A stretch of DNA of 64,000 nucleotides, taken from the NCBI RefSeq assembly GCF_019578655.1, contig NC_063261.1, positions 14,312,216 to 14,376,215 of the forward strand, written 5' to 3'. A model generated the notes under the pieces. That model did not search any database and had not been told where the DNA came from. It was given only the letters and a program-made list of their open reading frames with translations. How positions within the stretch are numbered: the first letter of the stretch is position 1; each line of letters starts with the position of its first letter. This DNA comes from Ricinus communis. Taxonomy: Eukaryota; Streptophyta; Magnoliopsida; Malpighiales; Euphorbiaceae. Both the position numbers and the translations under genes were made by a program. Below are positions 1-10,930 of this stretch, one piece after another.

Positions 1-608
1 CAATTAAAATAGTTCTCTAAATTTATGTTCAAAAGTCAAATACACCAAATTTAAACTTTTTTAGTAAATAACCTCCTGCACTTGTGTCTATGGGTTAAAT
101 ATATTCGATTTAAACTTTTTTAAAAAGTGAAATAATATTATATTTTTAAATTTTAATTGAATTATAAAAATTAAAAATAATACTTATTTAGTTAATTTAT
201 TGATATAATATCTAGCAACACGCTATACAAAAGCTTATTTGGCAAAATTTAAAAATTTAATTTAATTGACTCAAAAATAAAAAGTATTAAATAAGTTAAA
301 GTTCAACTTTTTCAGAATTAAATAAGTTAGATTTTAACTTTCTAAGGTTTAAATAAATTAAATTTTAACTTTTTTAATAAATAGGTCCATAACTTGTCAT
401 TTTAGTCAATTAAATCCGAATTTTAAATTTTGCTAAACACGATCTTATATAATACGTCATTAAATATTGTATCAGTAAATTAATAAAATAAATATTATTT
501 TTAATTTTTATAATTTAATTAAAATCTAAAAATTTAATGTTATTTTATTATTAAAAAAAATTTAAATTGAACGTATTTAAATTTAGAAGGAAAATTGACA
601 CTTTGTCC
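1..608. mobile_element. Mutator-like foldback element, right end (left end outside window)
   Basis: This AT-rich stretch belongs to the same family as the complete element at 44149-46020. Both share the terminal motif (here GACACTTTGTCC at about 597-608, the reverse complement of GGACAAAG.GTCAATTT) and the roughly 58-bp subrepeats of the type 'cctcctg.acttatg.tc.a.gggt.aaata' (1-130). The left part (about 60-240) is largely the reverse complement of 440-600, so the unit can fold into one long hairpin. No transposase is encoded, so it is non-autonomous. Its left terminus and target-site duplication cannot be checked because the window starts inside it. Confidence 0.6.
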
Positions 609-940
609 AATATATAAGCTGATAAGCAGCTTTTGTTGGATTTAGGCCTTCTTTATTTAGACTGGTCATTTGCATCATCGAACCCCAACCATAGCTGGTT
701 CTCATTCTACAACCCAAAACAAAAGCAGATGATTCTCTAATAAGGAGAATATTTAAATCTCTGGATAAAAGAAATCCTGTTAAAAGAAAATGATAAAGAA
801 ACTATCTTTTGAAAAAAACATTGCTTATATTTATCAGAAATTCTTGCAAAGGAACTAGAAAGTCATTCTTGTAAAGCAACCGGAAAATCACATATTATTC
901 TACAAAATTATCATTAGTCTATTGAGATGACAAATTTTTC
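609..940. other. Intergenic, 3' flank of the F-box/WD40 gene
   Basis: No coding potential is seen. The stretch between the Mutator-like element end and the stop codon of the minus-strand F-box/WD40 gene should contain its 3' UTR and polyadenylation region. No distinct polyadenylation signal stands out. Confidence 0.5.
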
Positions 941-3900
941 TCACTTCTTAAATTTCCACACTCTGATGTACTTGCTATTGTGGGTTGTGACCACCTTCTT
1001 CATCCCAACAGCCAAGCATGTTATGGAAGGTCGAGAACTTCTAGGAATTTGGTCGATGATGGTCTCACTGGGTAGACTTTTCCCTTTTCTCCTTTCAATT
1101 GTTCCGTGTGAATATCCAGAGGAGCTCGATCCGGCATCATGGTCTATAACATAGCTTGAGAGAATAATTCCAGAGTTCTGATCCAGAATCCGCAGCACGC
1201 CATCTATTCCACCAACTACCAATGATGATTTGTCATTACTCAGGTGCTGCAAGGAATACACAACATTTGGACTCACTCGTGTCTCCCACACTCGTCTCAT
1301 CATCCTGCAGAAAAACAAAGAACAATTACTCACAGGAATTTATACAACAAATGCATTTTGTGGTCTAGTTGTCGTTTGAAATGTATGTTGTTAGCGTTTC
1401 ATCATTACTCAATACCACAAAAAGACGAGCGTAATCTTGTTTCACTAACCAAGCCTACGGAAGAATGCCTTGTTTACTGCTCAATACTCATTATTATGGT
1501 TGGGATTCTGAAAAAGATGAAATGAAGCACAAAAAACAATGTGCTAACAGCAGAAGGGAGCAAAAAAGGGGTTTTATACATATCCCATTGTGCATACATG
1601 TAGAGGGCAATCGAAAACGCCATCTAATTCCAACGACTGGTACGGAATATTAGGCATGCTGACCAACCAGAAACAAAGTTCTAAATGATGGTATTGTGAA
1701 GCATATCAGTATCAGAAACAGGGCAACAGTATCAAACCAAATCACAAGATATCAGATGGGAATGAGCACCGCCTACTGTAATTTTAAGAACAATCTGATT
1801 TAAATGAGTAAATTTAGAAATATATTAGCTAAAACTCTTTATTGAAGAGTCTCCATCTCAGAAGCTAAAAACAAGAGATAAGAGTTAAAAAACGCAAGTA
1901 GAATTTGAAAAACTTAAAGGTTAGTTGTTTCCAGATCCCTTACAACTATTGGCAAATAATGTATTGGAAGCCTAAAATCCCATTACATACGTATCGCCTG
2001 TTTTTTAAACTGTCCAGAAATCCCCATCTCAACTCTGGGAGAGATATATTATAAGAACTGAGCAGCCAAAAGTGATTGATATGCCCTACCCTCTCCTGGT
2101 GTCATTCATCAGTTACTTTATGACACAAATAGTAGGGGTCTGTGCTTTTTCTTGAATGATGCCCACTTCCACCATGACTAATATATTGTGGCCAAGTGTA
2201 ATACAATTTTTGTTTGCTAACATAGCTAAATGATACTATAATTTATTTGGATGATGCAAAAGAATGAGTACTGAATTGTATACCTAAGGTCCCAACAAGA
2301 TGTATATCCAGCGGCTGTTCCAGAAAACACCATATGGGAACGAGGGTTGAAACACAAAGTCTTGATGCCTGGGACAGGAAATTGAATTAGAATTATGTCA
2401 AGTGACTTGCAATGCTCAATGGATTGATCAAAGAAGAAAAATCAGTGGCAAATTTATCATGTCTCAAAATCATGTCTTAAATTAGGAAAGGCACCAACAC
2501 TCTAAAACAAGAAGCTACAGAGATAACACTTTTCTTTTTTTCTTTTTTCTCAAAACTTTTGTCTTTCTGTAGTAACGAAAAGACGAGAAATCAATTACTT
2601 AAAAAGGAAATACTAAGAAAAATCGGAAAGAATGGTTAACACATAGTCAGACACATGGCTAGACCGCAATTACAAACAGAGTAGTTCTTCATAAAGTGGA
2701 AAAGAAAGTGCAACCTGTAGAATCAGTGGGTTTCAGTGTAGCTATACACTGATCAGAAGAATAATCAGATACCGTGATCCTTCCTAATGAGGAACCACCA
2801 AGAATTATCTGCTCATCACCCAAAGACAAGCACGTCACAGGCTCAGGATGCATCCTGCAGTTAAGAAATGAAAACATAATGGAAGACACAAAGTTCAAAC
2901 ACATTAACAACAGACTATAATTTTGTCTACTGTTTTCCCTTTTACTACCAGGCTCTTTTTAAATATTGTATTTTCTCACCAATCTCTATTCAGTTTATGT
3001 GCACTTCTAAAAGTTGAAATGGCTTTCCAAGCATTAAAAAGATTTCTAGTCTGACCATGACAGCCGATTTCTAATCTGACCATGACAGACCACTTTCTGT
3101 TGGATGTTCAGTTAAATAATGAAGATTACTCACTATGGTCAAAATCATGATTTTTAATTTTGTGAGGTAGTAGCAGGGGAAGGAAAGAATAATGAAAGAA
3201 AATTTTAGCAGCACACACCTAATGATTTTAGAACACTTCTTACTGTACAAGTCAAAAATACGAGCTGTCCCATCCTCGCATCCAACCACAGCTTCGGGAT
3301 CAAGATAGCTTTGAGGAGACATTAGATTAAATTAGTTTGACTTGAAATAAAATTGCACAACCTTGCACAAAATGAATTCTTGAAGCAATCTAATGCTGAC
3401 ATACACAGGAACTTAAAATCTGCTATAACTATATAAAAGAAAGCTTAGCATTAGAAGAAAATATTGTATGTTTGTACCGCATGCATAAACCCTTCATATA
3501 TGTGCCTCCACGTGGAGGAAATGTACTCATTGGCCCATTGCGCCTCCATAAGCATACTTGTGTGCCAATCAAACCAACAATCTCCAAGAATATGTGGTAA
3601 GCAATTGGGATAAAACATGAGTATTAAGTCAAGGTCCCTCAACATGAGATACTTCAATGTAATCATACTTCAATAAGTTACCTTGCTTTCATCGAAATCA
3701 AAGTCAACTAAGGAACATGCATTTGGGATTGAATATTCTTCTATACATTTGTAGCTTTCCAATGACCAGAGACGCATGGCCTACCATAATTGCTATGCAA
3801 AAGTCAGCAGAATTGTACTATACAACAGAGTCATATCCTCTACATAGGAAAACTTAAAAGAAATACCACAAAAATATCACATTAAAATTAAAAGTGAAAC

Positions 3901-3944
3901 CATATTGCCAGAAAGTATACTAGACATATAGAGCTCAAATTCAA

Positions 3945-3989
<45 letters not shown>

Positions 3990-5899
3990 AATTTCTCCAC
4001 ATCCACCCAATCCAAAAACGAATATCTTGATGCATAAATGCATCTAGCATGTATTATGTCTAGAGGGCATTAAACAAGCCTTAAATCTTAGGATTTCATA
4101 CTTTCCCTTTATACGACCTAGGAATGTAAAAGTAAAAGAAAGACTATTTTGTATTGTACAATGTGCTGATTCTGGAGTGTTCATATCTTCTCTTTTGATT
4201 TTATACTTAGTAATAACATTTAAAAGAATAAAAAATATAAACAAGAAACATGGATAAGAAAGAAATGTGGAAGCACAAAAACATGTGTTAAAATAGCATG
4301 TTCCATCCATATTTACATTTTACATCTATACCCTATGTCTATACAATGGTAAACAATTGGTCAGCTTCCATAACCTCCCAATCAGTGCAACAAAATATTA
4401 TGTTCGTAGAGAAAAAAAACCCCAATTAAATCACAATAAGATTTAAATACAAAAGAATTCATGATGATTGGCAGGATCATTATTGAGAGTTACATCATCC
4501 ACCAGCTACTGGAATTCAGATCAGCAGTCTGGTTCGAGAAAATAGGCATCAATCAAAAATGCGATATCCAGAAGCCAGTATCTAAATACTGCAAAATCCC
4601 ACCCAGCAGGGCTTGTACTAACCAACATTCTGTGCCAATTCCATTGAGGTGTAAAGGTGGTCACAGCCATGATATCATTAAAACTAAATGAGATCGCCAC
4701 ATTTAGTCCATCCAAGAAATAAAACAAAAAGACCAGCAGAACTTAACATCTATAATACCACAAAAAAATTAGAGAAGTAATTCGCATGTTGTTCAAGTGG
4801 AATCTACTTCAATCAAAAAAATAAACAGCAAATGTGTCTCGTAATAAAAGAAAATACACTATCAGACACTAAAATTAGTTCAAAAAGGGAACATACCTTG
4901 TCACCTACACCAGTGAGAAGCAAGCCCATCTTCATACGGCATTGATCAACCCTAGTAAAATCCAAGATTAGACAATATTATACAGCAGCTGCACACTTCT
5001 GCATATATCCACCGCCCACAAAAGAAACTCGAACAAATAAGAAATTTTCAAATAAAAAGCCTTAGGCACATGTTTGGTTGGCATTATAATTGGGAATGGA
5101 TTGTAATTCTTATATTTCAACTACTTGGAATTTATGTTAAAATGACATCTAATACAAAGTCTAATTCTTGTGATTGTCATTGAACTATTTTTAGTTATCA
5201 AAAAATAAACTTGGAAAAGGATTCTTGAGATGTGGACATCCATTCCATTCTGATTCTAATTCCTACCATTAGGTTTATGATGTTTCCCTAACAGATACCA
5301 CAGTCTTTTATTCATAACAAACAAACAAACAAACAACAAACAAACAAGCATCAGATAATGGTAAGTTTATGGAGGCAAACAACAGTCCCAGGCAAAACTG
5401 TTCAATTTACAGCTAACTAACAAGCGATCAAAACAAAAAGAATGAAGTAAAAGAAGAAGAGAATTATACCCAAGTGAATGGGCTTTCCATTTGTCAATAT
5501 AAACAGAAGAAGGTTCACTTAGAGCTTGTCTATGATGCTTCATAGCTAACACCTCTAAATACACACTTAATGACTCCTCCAGATTACTATCACCCTCCTT
5601 CTTCTTCTTCTGCTTCAGATAAAGTGATTGCAGCAACTTTGATCGTTTGATCAATACATTCCTTCAAAAGAAAGTATTATTTACTTAAGTTGGTTAATAG
5701 AGAGTGAATAGAACTGTAAAATTAACATTAAAATAAATTACCACGATGTGCAAACAGCAGAACAGCGAACAAGGTCGAAGAAATCGAGGAAGGAGAAGAT
5801 TATGCAGAGGATGTCATGGTCTAATAATTGGATTGTGGCTGGACCGGACCACCTCCTCTTCTTGTCCGCAGACCGGTTGCTGGATTGAGTATGGTTCAT
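941..5899 (-). CDS. F-box/WD40 repeat protein (9 exons, 428 aa)
   Basis: Probable substrate receptor of an SCF (Skp1-Cullin-F-box) ubiquitin ligase: the F-box would bind a SKP1-like adaptor and the WD40 propeller the target. Exons, in coding order: 5742-5899, 5470-5661, 4897-4951, 3682-3780, 3478-3581, 3219-3308, 2715-2854, 2284-2368, 941-1304. All introns are GT-AG and the total of 1287 nt is exactly in phase. The ATG at 5899 gives MNHTQSSNRSADKKRR, then the F-box (about residues 26-70, with LLDHDILCIIFSFLDFFDLV). An intron splits the conserved Trp53 codon. Residues 67-116 are a Lys/Glu-rich linker. WD-like blades follow: MRLWSLESYKC (about 137), GTQVCLWRR, GCEDGTARIFDLYSKKC (about 211-227), GGSSLGRITVSDYSSDQC, GTAAGYTSCWDLR, GGIDGVLRILDQNSG, ending in YIRVWKFKK just before the stop. 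It resembles the Arabidopsis At3g52030 type from memory. The target is unknown. The N-terminus lies in an unusually GC-rich stretch. Confidence 0.9.
3951..3986. repeat. (AT)n microsatellite
   Basis: About 18 uninterrupted AT units in intron 3 of the F-box/WD40 gene. Such loci are usually length-polymorphic. Confidence 0.95.
5065..5285. repeat. Possible MITE remnant in intron 2 of the F-box/WD40 gene
   Basis: The block begins 'acatgtttggttggcat' and ends 'attaggtttatgatgtttccc'. Its inner parts are rich in 'ggaatgg'/'ccattcc' words that are roughly inverted relative to each other, as in many hAT-type MITEs. The terminal match is weak and I see no clear target-site duplication, so this is tentative. 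Confidence 0.25.
5316..5347. repeat. (AAAC)n microsatellite
   Basis: Seven to eight slightly imperfect AAAC units in intron 2 of the F-box/WD40 gene. Confidence 0.85.
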
Positions 5900-8044
5900 T
5901 ACTGTGAGGGAGTAATTTGTGGCGTGAGCAGTATAGAGGTGATTGTGCAGTGTGGTATAGCAGATGTTGAGAGAGACGTTCTGTTTCCATTACATGATTT
6001 TTCAAAGGAGAGCTGCTCACGGGCTGGACGGTTCAGCAATTCTGTTTGAACCGGAATCCTGTCAGACCGGCTAACCATATTTTGAACGGTTTACAGGTTT
6101 TCACAGGTGGTGGTTTCTTTTTACAGGTCCTATTTGATGGATTTTTCAAATTTATATATTCCAAATTTCCAACCATGTTTTCTCTCTATATGGCATTTTT
6201 TTTTTCAAAAATTATTTTTGTATATTTGGTGGGTAATTTGCTCTTTAGCCCTAAATACAAATGTCTATCCTATCAAGGTCTTTAAAATTTCAACCCCTCT
6301 TTAAAAATTGTTGAATTTTAATTTTTAAAATTAAATATTTTTATCTAATTTTATCAAGATTTACTGGAAATTAATAGTTATCCGTTGTTTTGAATTGTAA
6401 TTTCATATTTTAATAGTTATCATTGAAGAATAAGGGGTTTTAGAATAATATTTTATACAGTAGAGTAAAATTAATGTTTTTAAGACGTGATCTCATAATA
6501 CAAAATAGACCGATAGAAAAATCAAAAAGTAAAAAAGAGAAATAAATAATGTTTGAAAATAGATTTGCAATCAACAATCCATAATTTTTTCGAACAATTA
6601 AAAGAGATTGCTAGCAGGGAAATTTTTACATAAACTTAGAATATGCACCATAACTAATAGGAGAGTGATATCTACGTATGAGTGTTTTTACATTTTAAAA
6701 TTAGATGAATGACCCATATTTATATTTTAAAATTAATAAATACGTATCAATAATCTAAAGATATGGTGTAGCAACAATTTTCTTTGCTAGCATTTATTAG
6801 AGCTTAAAACGCAAAACAATGTAAGATGGTTAAACTTACATTTCATAATATAAATTAAGACAATAGGCCAATGACCCAACTTATAACAAAAAAAAAGGGT
6901 TTAAATAAATGGGTAACAACCCATTAAATTCAAGAAATTGGACTTAAAGCCAAAAATTAACTTGGCCCATAAGCCTGCAATATTTGTAAAATTAATGAAA
7001 CATCCCTACTAATATTTCTCCCTACCAAAAAGATTGTTCTTCTTCCCCATTAGCAGCACCACCCAACAAGATGGAGTAGGGACTTCAACCAAACCCATCA
7101 GAAGTAAAAAGATGGCACATCTAAACTATTGAATCAAAAGCTAACACCTTTGATTTGCAAGGTTGTTCACAATAAATAAAGCTCAATATAAACTTAAACT
7201 TAAGGCATTATAGAACAGACTATCACCATCTATCTATGGCCTTGCAATCTTCAAGCTTCCATTAATGATGGTAGAGATGAGTAAAAATAGGAGATCTGAG
7301 TCCAAGCACAGAAACATTTGAGTCTCTTCTACTAAAGGTAGCAACTCTTCCCGTCCCTCTTTGACTTATGTTTATTGATGGAAACCTACAAGTCTAAAAC
7401 TGATGAAAGGAGACGGAAATCGTCGTATTAGGATTTGGCCAAACAATGCCACCACAATAAAATCCTATACCGAAATCATAAAAATATACCAGCAATAATA
7501 AAAAAGATAAGCATAAACACTGAAAATTCAGTAAAAAAGATATGTAATCACTAAATTTACAGTCTAAAGAACAAGAAAACCGATTGGAGGAGTTAGCTTT
7601 TGGTGGCTTTTGAAAATCTTAAGTTTGGGTACAAGAGAGAAACGATAGAGAGAGAATGTTTTGAAAGTAATGATCCACAATACATAACAAAACAACACCA
7701 TTTAATATATGTAGAAATGCCACTTTCCCTTTCCCTTCTCTCAAAGCTAATCATTCATCTTACCAACCCCAATTCTTACACAAACCCTAACTATTCAATT
7801 CTTCTCTTTGCCATTCTTGTTCTACCTCCCTTTTCTCCTCTAATTGATAGTATAATCATGCTTATATAGTTCTATATTCATTTCATTTACTTGCATTTCA
7901 TGAGACAATTTTTCAATATTATTTTATTCTTCTCTAAAAAATATGTGTTTCAATTCTCTTTATTTATTCATTTTTTGCACTGTCATGACATTATATATCA
8001 AGGCATATATCAAAGTATAAATCATGTATTACAACTATATATAT
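5900..8044. other. Intergenic upstream of the F-box/WD40 gene
   Basis: 5900-6130 is relatively GC-rich and should contain the minus-strand promoter and 5' UTR of the F-box/WD40 gene. The rest is AT-rich. Open frames here (for example 6046-6304 and 7600-7869) have no recognisable domain and look random. 7020-7420 is less AT-rich than its surroundings but I recognise nothing in it. One copy of a dispersed repeat lies at 6647-6780 and is listed separately. Confidence 0.5.
6647..6780. repeat. Dispersed ~150-bp repeat, copy 1
   Basis: The sequence 'gcaccataactaataggag' followed by 'gtatgagt.tttta' and 'gatgaatgac.cat', ending near 'tatggtgta', matches the order of motifs in copies at 22308-22475 and 22993-23145. 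It carries no coding capacity. Confidence 0.65.
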
Positions 8045-8423
8045 ATTGTAATTAAGTAGTATAGATGTAAATTTCTTTTTTAGATAGATCTAATTAGCCA
8101 TTACTTCCTTATTTAGATAGATCTAATTACTAGAAATTAGCCTAGAGTTAGTTGATGTAATGGCTGAAAATCAGCCTTGTAAATCTCTATAATTTCTATA
8201 TAATGAGAGGAACTCTCATCATGAAAGACATTCAATCCAAATGATATGGTGTCAAAGTATAATTTAGAATTTTAAAGAGTTTTCTTATAAGTCTAAGATC
8301 TTGGTGTTGGGTATATTTCTGGTATTCTTTGTTGAGTGTTAATTTTTGGTATTTTTTTTCTTTAAACTCTTGGATTAGTTGTTTTTGTTTACTTCTTGCT
8401 GCATTTGGTGAGTTACGGGTATC

Positions 8424-9231
8424 ATGTCAACTAGCAATATGGATATTTTTAGTGTGCGTTTCATGGGTAAGAATTATTTTACCTAGGATTACAGTTTTGA
8501 TTATTTTTCAAGGGAAAGAAACTTTGGGTGTCATATCGATGATAGCGATCCAGCTCCTATTAAACCTCCTAAATTGGCTCAGTGGCACGTCAAAGATGCT
8601 AAAGTCATGATATAGATTTTGGGATCAGTTGATCAGTCACTTGTTCCCAATCTGAAGCCATTGAAGACAACTAAGCACATGTGGGAGTATTTAAAAAGGT
8701 TTATAATTAGAAAAATACAACCAAATATTTTCAATTAAAGTACAAGATTGCTAGGTACTCTCAAGGTGATCTGTCCATCCAAGATTATTTCTTTGGATTT
8801 CAAAACTTATGGGTAGAATATGTTGACATGATTTACATCCAAGTACCAACTAAATCTCTATTATTATTCAAAAAGTTCATGAACAAAGCAAGCAAGATTA
8901 GTTTTTAATGAAATTACATCTGAATATGAGGCAGCCCGCTCCATTCTGGTGAATCATGATCCTTCTCTTTATTTGGATGTATGCTTTAGAGAATTACTTT
9001 GTGAAGAACAACGTCTTGCAACACAATATATTTTCCAGTAAAATAAAACGCATGATAATACAATTGCTTATGCTGCAACTCATGGGAAAAGCAAAGGGAG
9101 AGACAGGCGACAAGTCCAACACTTTAGCTGCAAGGAATGCAGACATATTGTTGTTTACTATGCAAAGAAATGGTGCAACTATTGTAAAAAAACCTGGGCA
9201 TACTATTAAAGAGTGTCCTATTCGTCCCTAA
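8424..9231 (+). pseudogene. copia gag pseudogene
   Basis: The start MSTSNMDIFSVRFMGKNYFT resembles the N-terminus of plant copia gag (UBN2/DUF4219-type). In-frame stops replace expected Trp codons soon after. The C-terminal piece (8956-9231) ends in KKPGHTIKECPIRP, the second half of a CCHC zinc knuckle that would bind the element's RNA. It is broken by several stops and shifts and makes no functional protein. Confidence 0.75.
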
Positions 9232-9639
9232 AATTGTCAAGCCAATTAGGCTGTTGTTGCTAATCTAGTTGTTGTTGGTTCAACAACTGTTGATAAGTTG
9301 GCTCTTACTCCAGAAATGATTCAACTAATGATTATTAAACCTTTTCAGCCTTAGGGCTTCAAGGTAAGCGCATTCTACCATCCTTATCTTGGCTTGTTGA
9401 TTCTGACGCATCCTATGATATGACCAATTCTAGCAATGTTCAAAAATATTCTAAAAATATATGTTTGCTAATGGTAATGAGTTAGTTATTCATGCTATTA
9501 AGGACATCTGAGCCTATTCAAAATGTTTCTTTCGCGGACAATTAGTTCTCAAGTACTATGTGGCGCTCTTCCAGAATCACTCATCTGCCTTATTGGTATG
9601 GATTACCCTACACATCTTTTCATACTACTTTAACCAGTG

Positions 9640-10920
9640 TTTTTATTCTTTCATGTTATTCAGAAGCTGCTAAATATGATTTTTGGCATGAGGCTATGAA
9701 AGAAGAACTTCAAGCTCATGGAATATTATTCATTGTCTGGCTAATGTTAAAGCCATTGGTTGTAAATGGATCTATTTAATCAAGCTTCGTTATGATGGTA
9801 TTCTAGATCGCTATAAGGCACGTCTAGTTGCCCTTGGTAATAAACAAAAGTATAGGGTCAATTATGAAGAGACTTTTGCTCCCATTGCCAAGATGACTAT
9901 GGTTCATATAGTTATCTAGATTGTTGCCTCATAAGGCTAGCCACTTTATCAGATGAATGTTAAAGATGCTTTTTTTTTTATGATAATCTCAAAGAGGAGA
10001 TTTACATTGTTTTACCACCTGGCTTGCCTTTCTCCTCTTATTTGGATGTTTGTAAGTTGAAAAAATCGCTCTATAGGTTGAAGCCAGCTCCCTAAGCTTG
10101 GTTTGATAAATTTTGATCCACCTTGATTCAATTTTCATTTAAGCAAAGGCAATATGACTCATCATTATTTCTTTACAAGACAACTACCGGTATTGTTCTT
10201 CTTCTAGTTTATATTGATGATATTGTTATTACTAGGATAGATTCTGCCTTAATTGCTCGTTTACAACATCTTCAAGCCTCATTTCATATGAAGGATCTTG
10301 ATCCTCTTACTTACTTCTGGGGTTTGGAAGTTCATTCTAATTTTTCTAGTATTTTTTTGAATCAACATAAATACATACAGGATTTGCTTAAATTAACAGG
10401 TCTTTAAGATGCCTCTCCCATGGATACTCCACTAGAAGTCAACATAAAATATCGTAGTGAGGACGGGGATCTTATTTCTAATCCTACTATTTATCAATAA
10501 TTGGTGGACAACTTAAACTACTTGACTATTATGACGCCAAAGATTTCCTTTGTCGTCCAACAAGTAAGTCAATTCATGCAACATCCCCGTCATTTACATT
10601 TAGCTATTGGGTTATTCTTTCCAGCTGGTTCTTCTCTTCATCTTTTTGCCTATAATGACACTGATTAGTTGACTGACCGGATACTCGACGATCTGTCATG
10701 GGCTGGTGCATGTTTATTGGCAATTTCTTGATTTCTTGGAAGAGTAAAAAGCAAGCTCGTGTTTCTAAATCTTCAACTAAATATCAACATCGTGCTATGT
10801 TATTGTTTGTTCAGAGATGGTTTAGTTCCGTTGACTTCTAGTGGAGCTTGGTTTCTCTCAATATAATCCTACTTCACTCCATGTTGATAATACTATTGCT
10901 ATTCTATTAAACCCCAAACA
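9640..10920 (+). pseudogene. copia reverse transcriptase / RNase H pseudogene
   Basis: Recognisable blocks: SEAAKYDFWHEAMKEELQA (about 9660-9720), a following YKARLVALGNKQ-like block, the 'KLKKSLYRLKPAP' region (about 10060) and the catalytic YIDDIVI motif in 10123-10407 (YVDD box of copia RT). RNase H-like remnants follow to about 10900. Stops interrupt all blocks. Part of a dead retroelement, not a host gene. Confidence 0.85.
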
Positions 10921-10930
10921 TATGATCTTA

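Larger units (their letters stand above)
8045..10930 (+). mobile_element. Degenerate Ty1/copia retrotransposon lacking integrase
   Basis: Order of parts: an LTR-like 5' end (about 8045-8245, with a tandem ttagatagatctaatta at 8080 and 8112 and a TATA-like tataatttctatataatgag); a primer-binding-site-like TGGTGTCAAAG (8248-8258; plant copia consensus TGGTATCAGAG, initiator Met-tRNA); gag from the ATG at 8424; a zinc-knuckle remnant near 9180-9230; then a jump to reverse transcriptase and RNase H. Multiple stops and frameshifts make it inactive. I find no integrase core and no clear 3' LTR before about 10930. Confidence 0.8.

Noticed and set aside
6046..6304. Two overlapping plus-strand ORFs
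   Set aside because: Phe/Leu-rich random frames in T-rich DNA; no domain and no promoter.
7600..7869. 89-codon ORF
   Set aside because: The start at 7600 is not ATG and the composition is low complexity; no family recognised.
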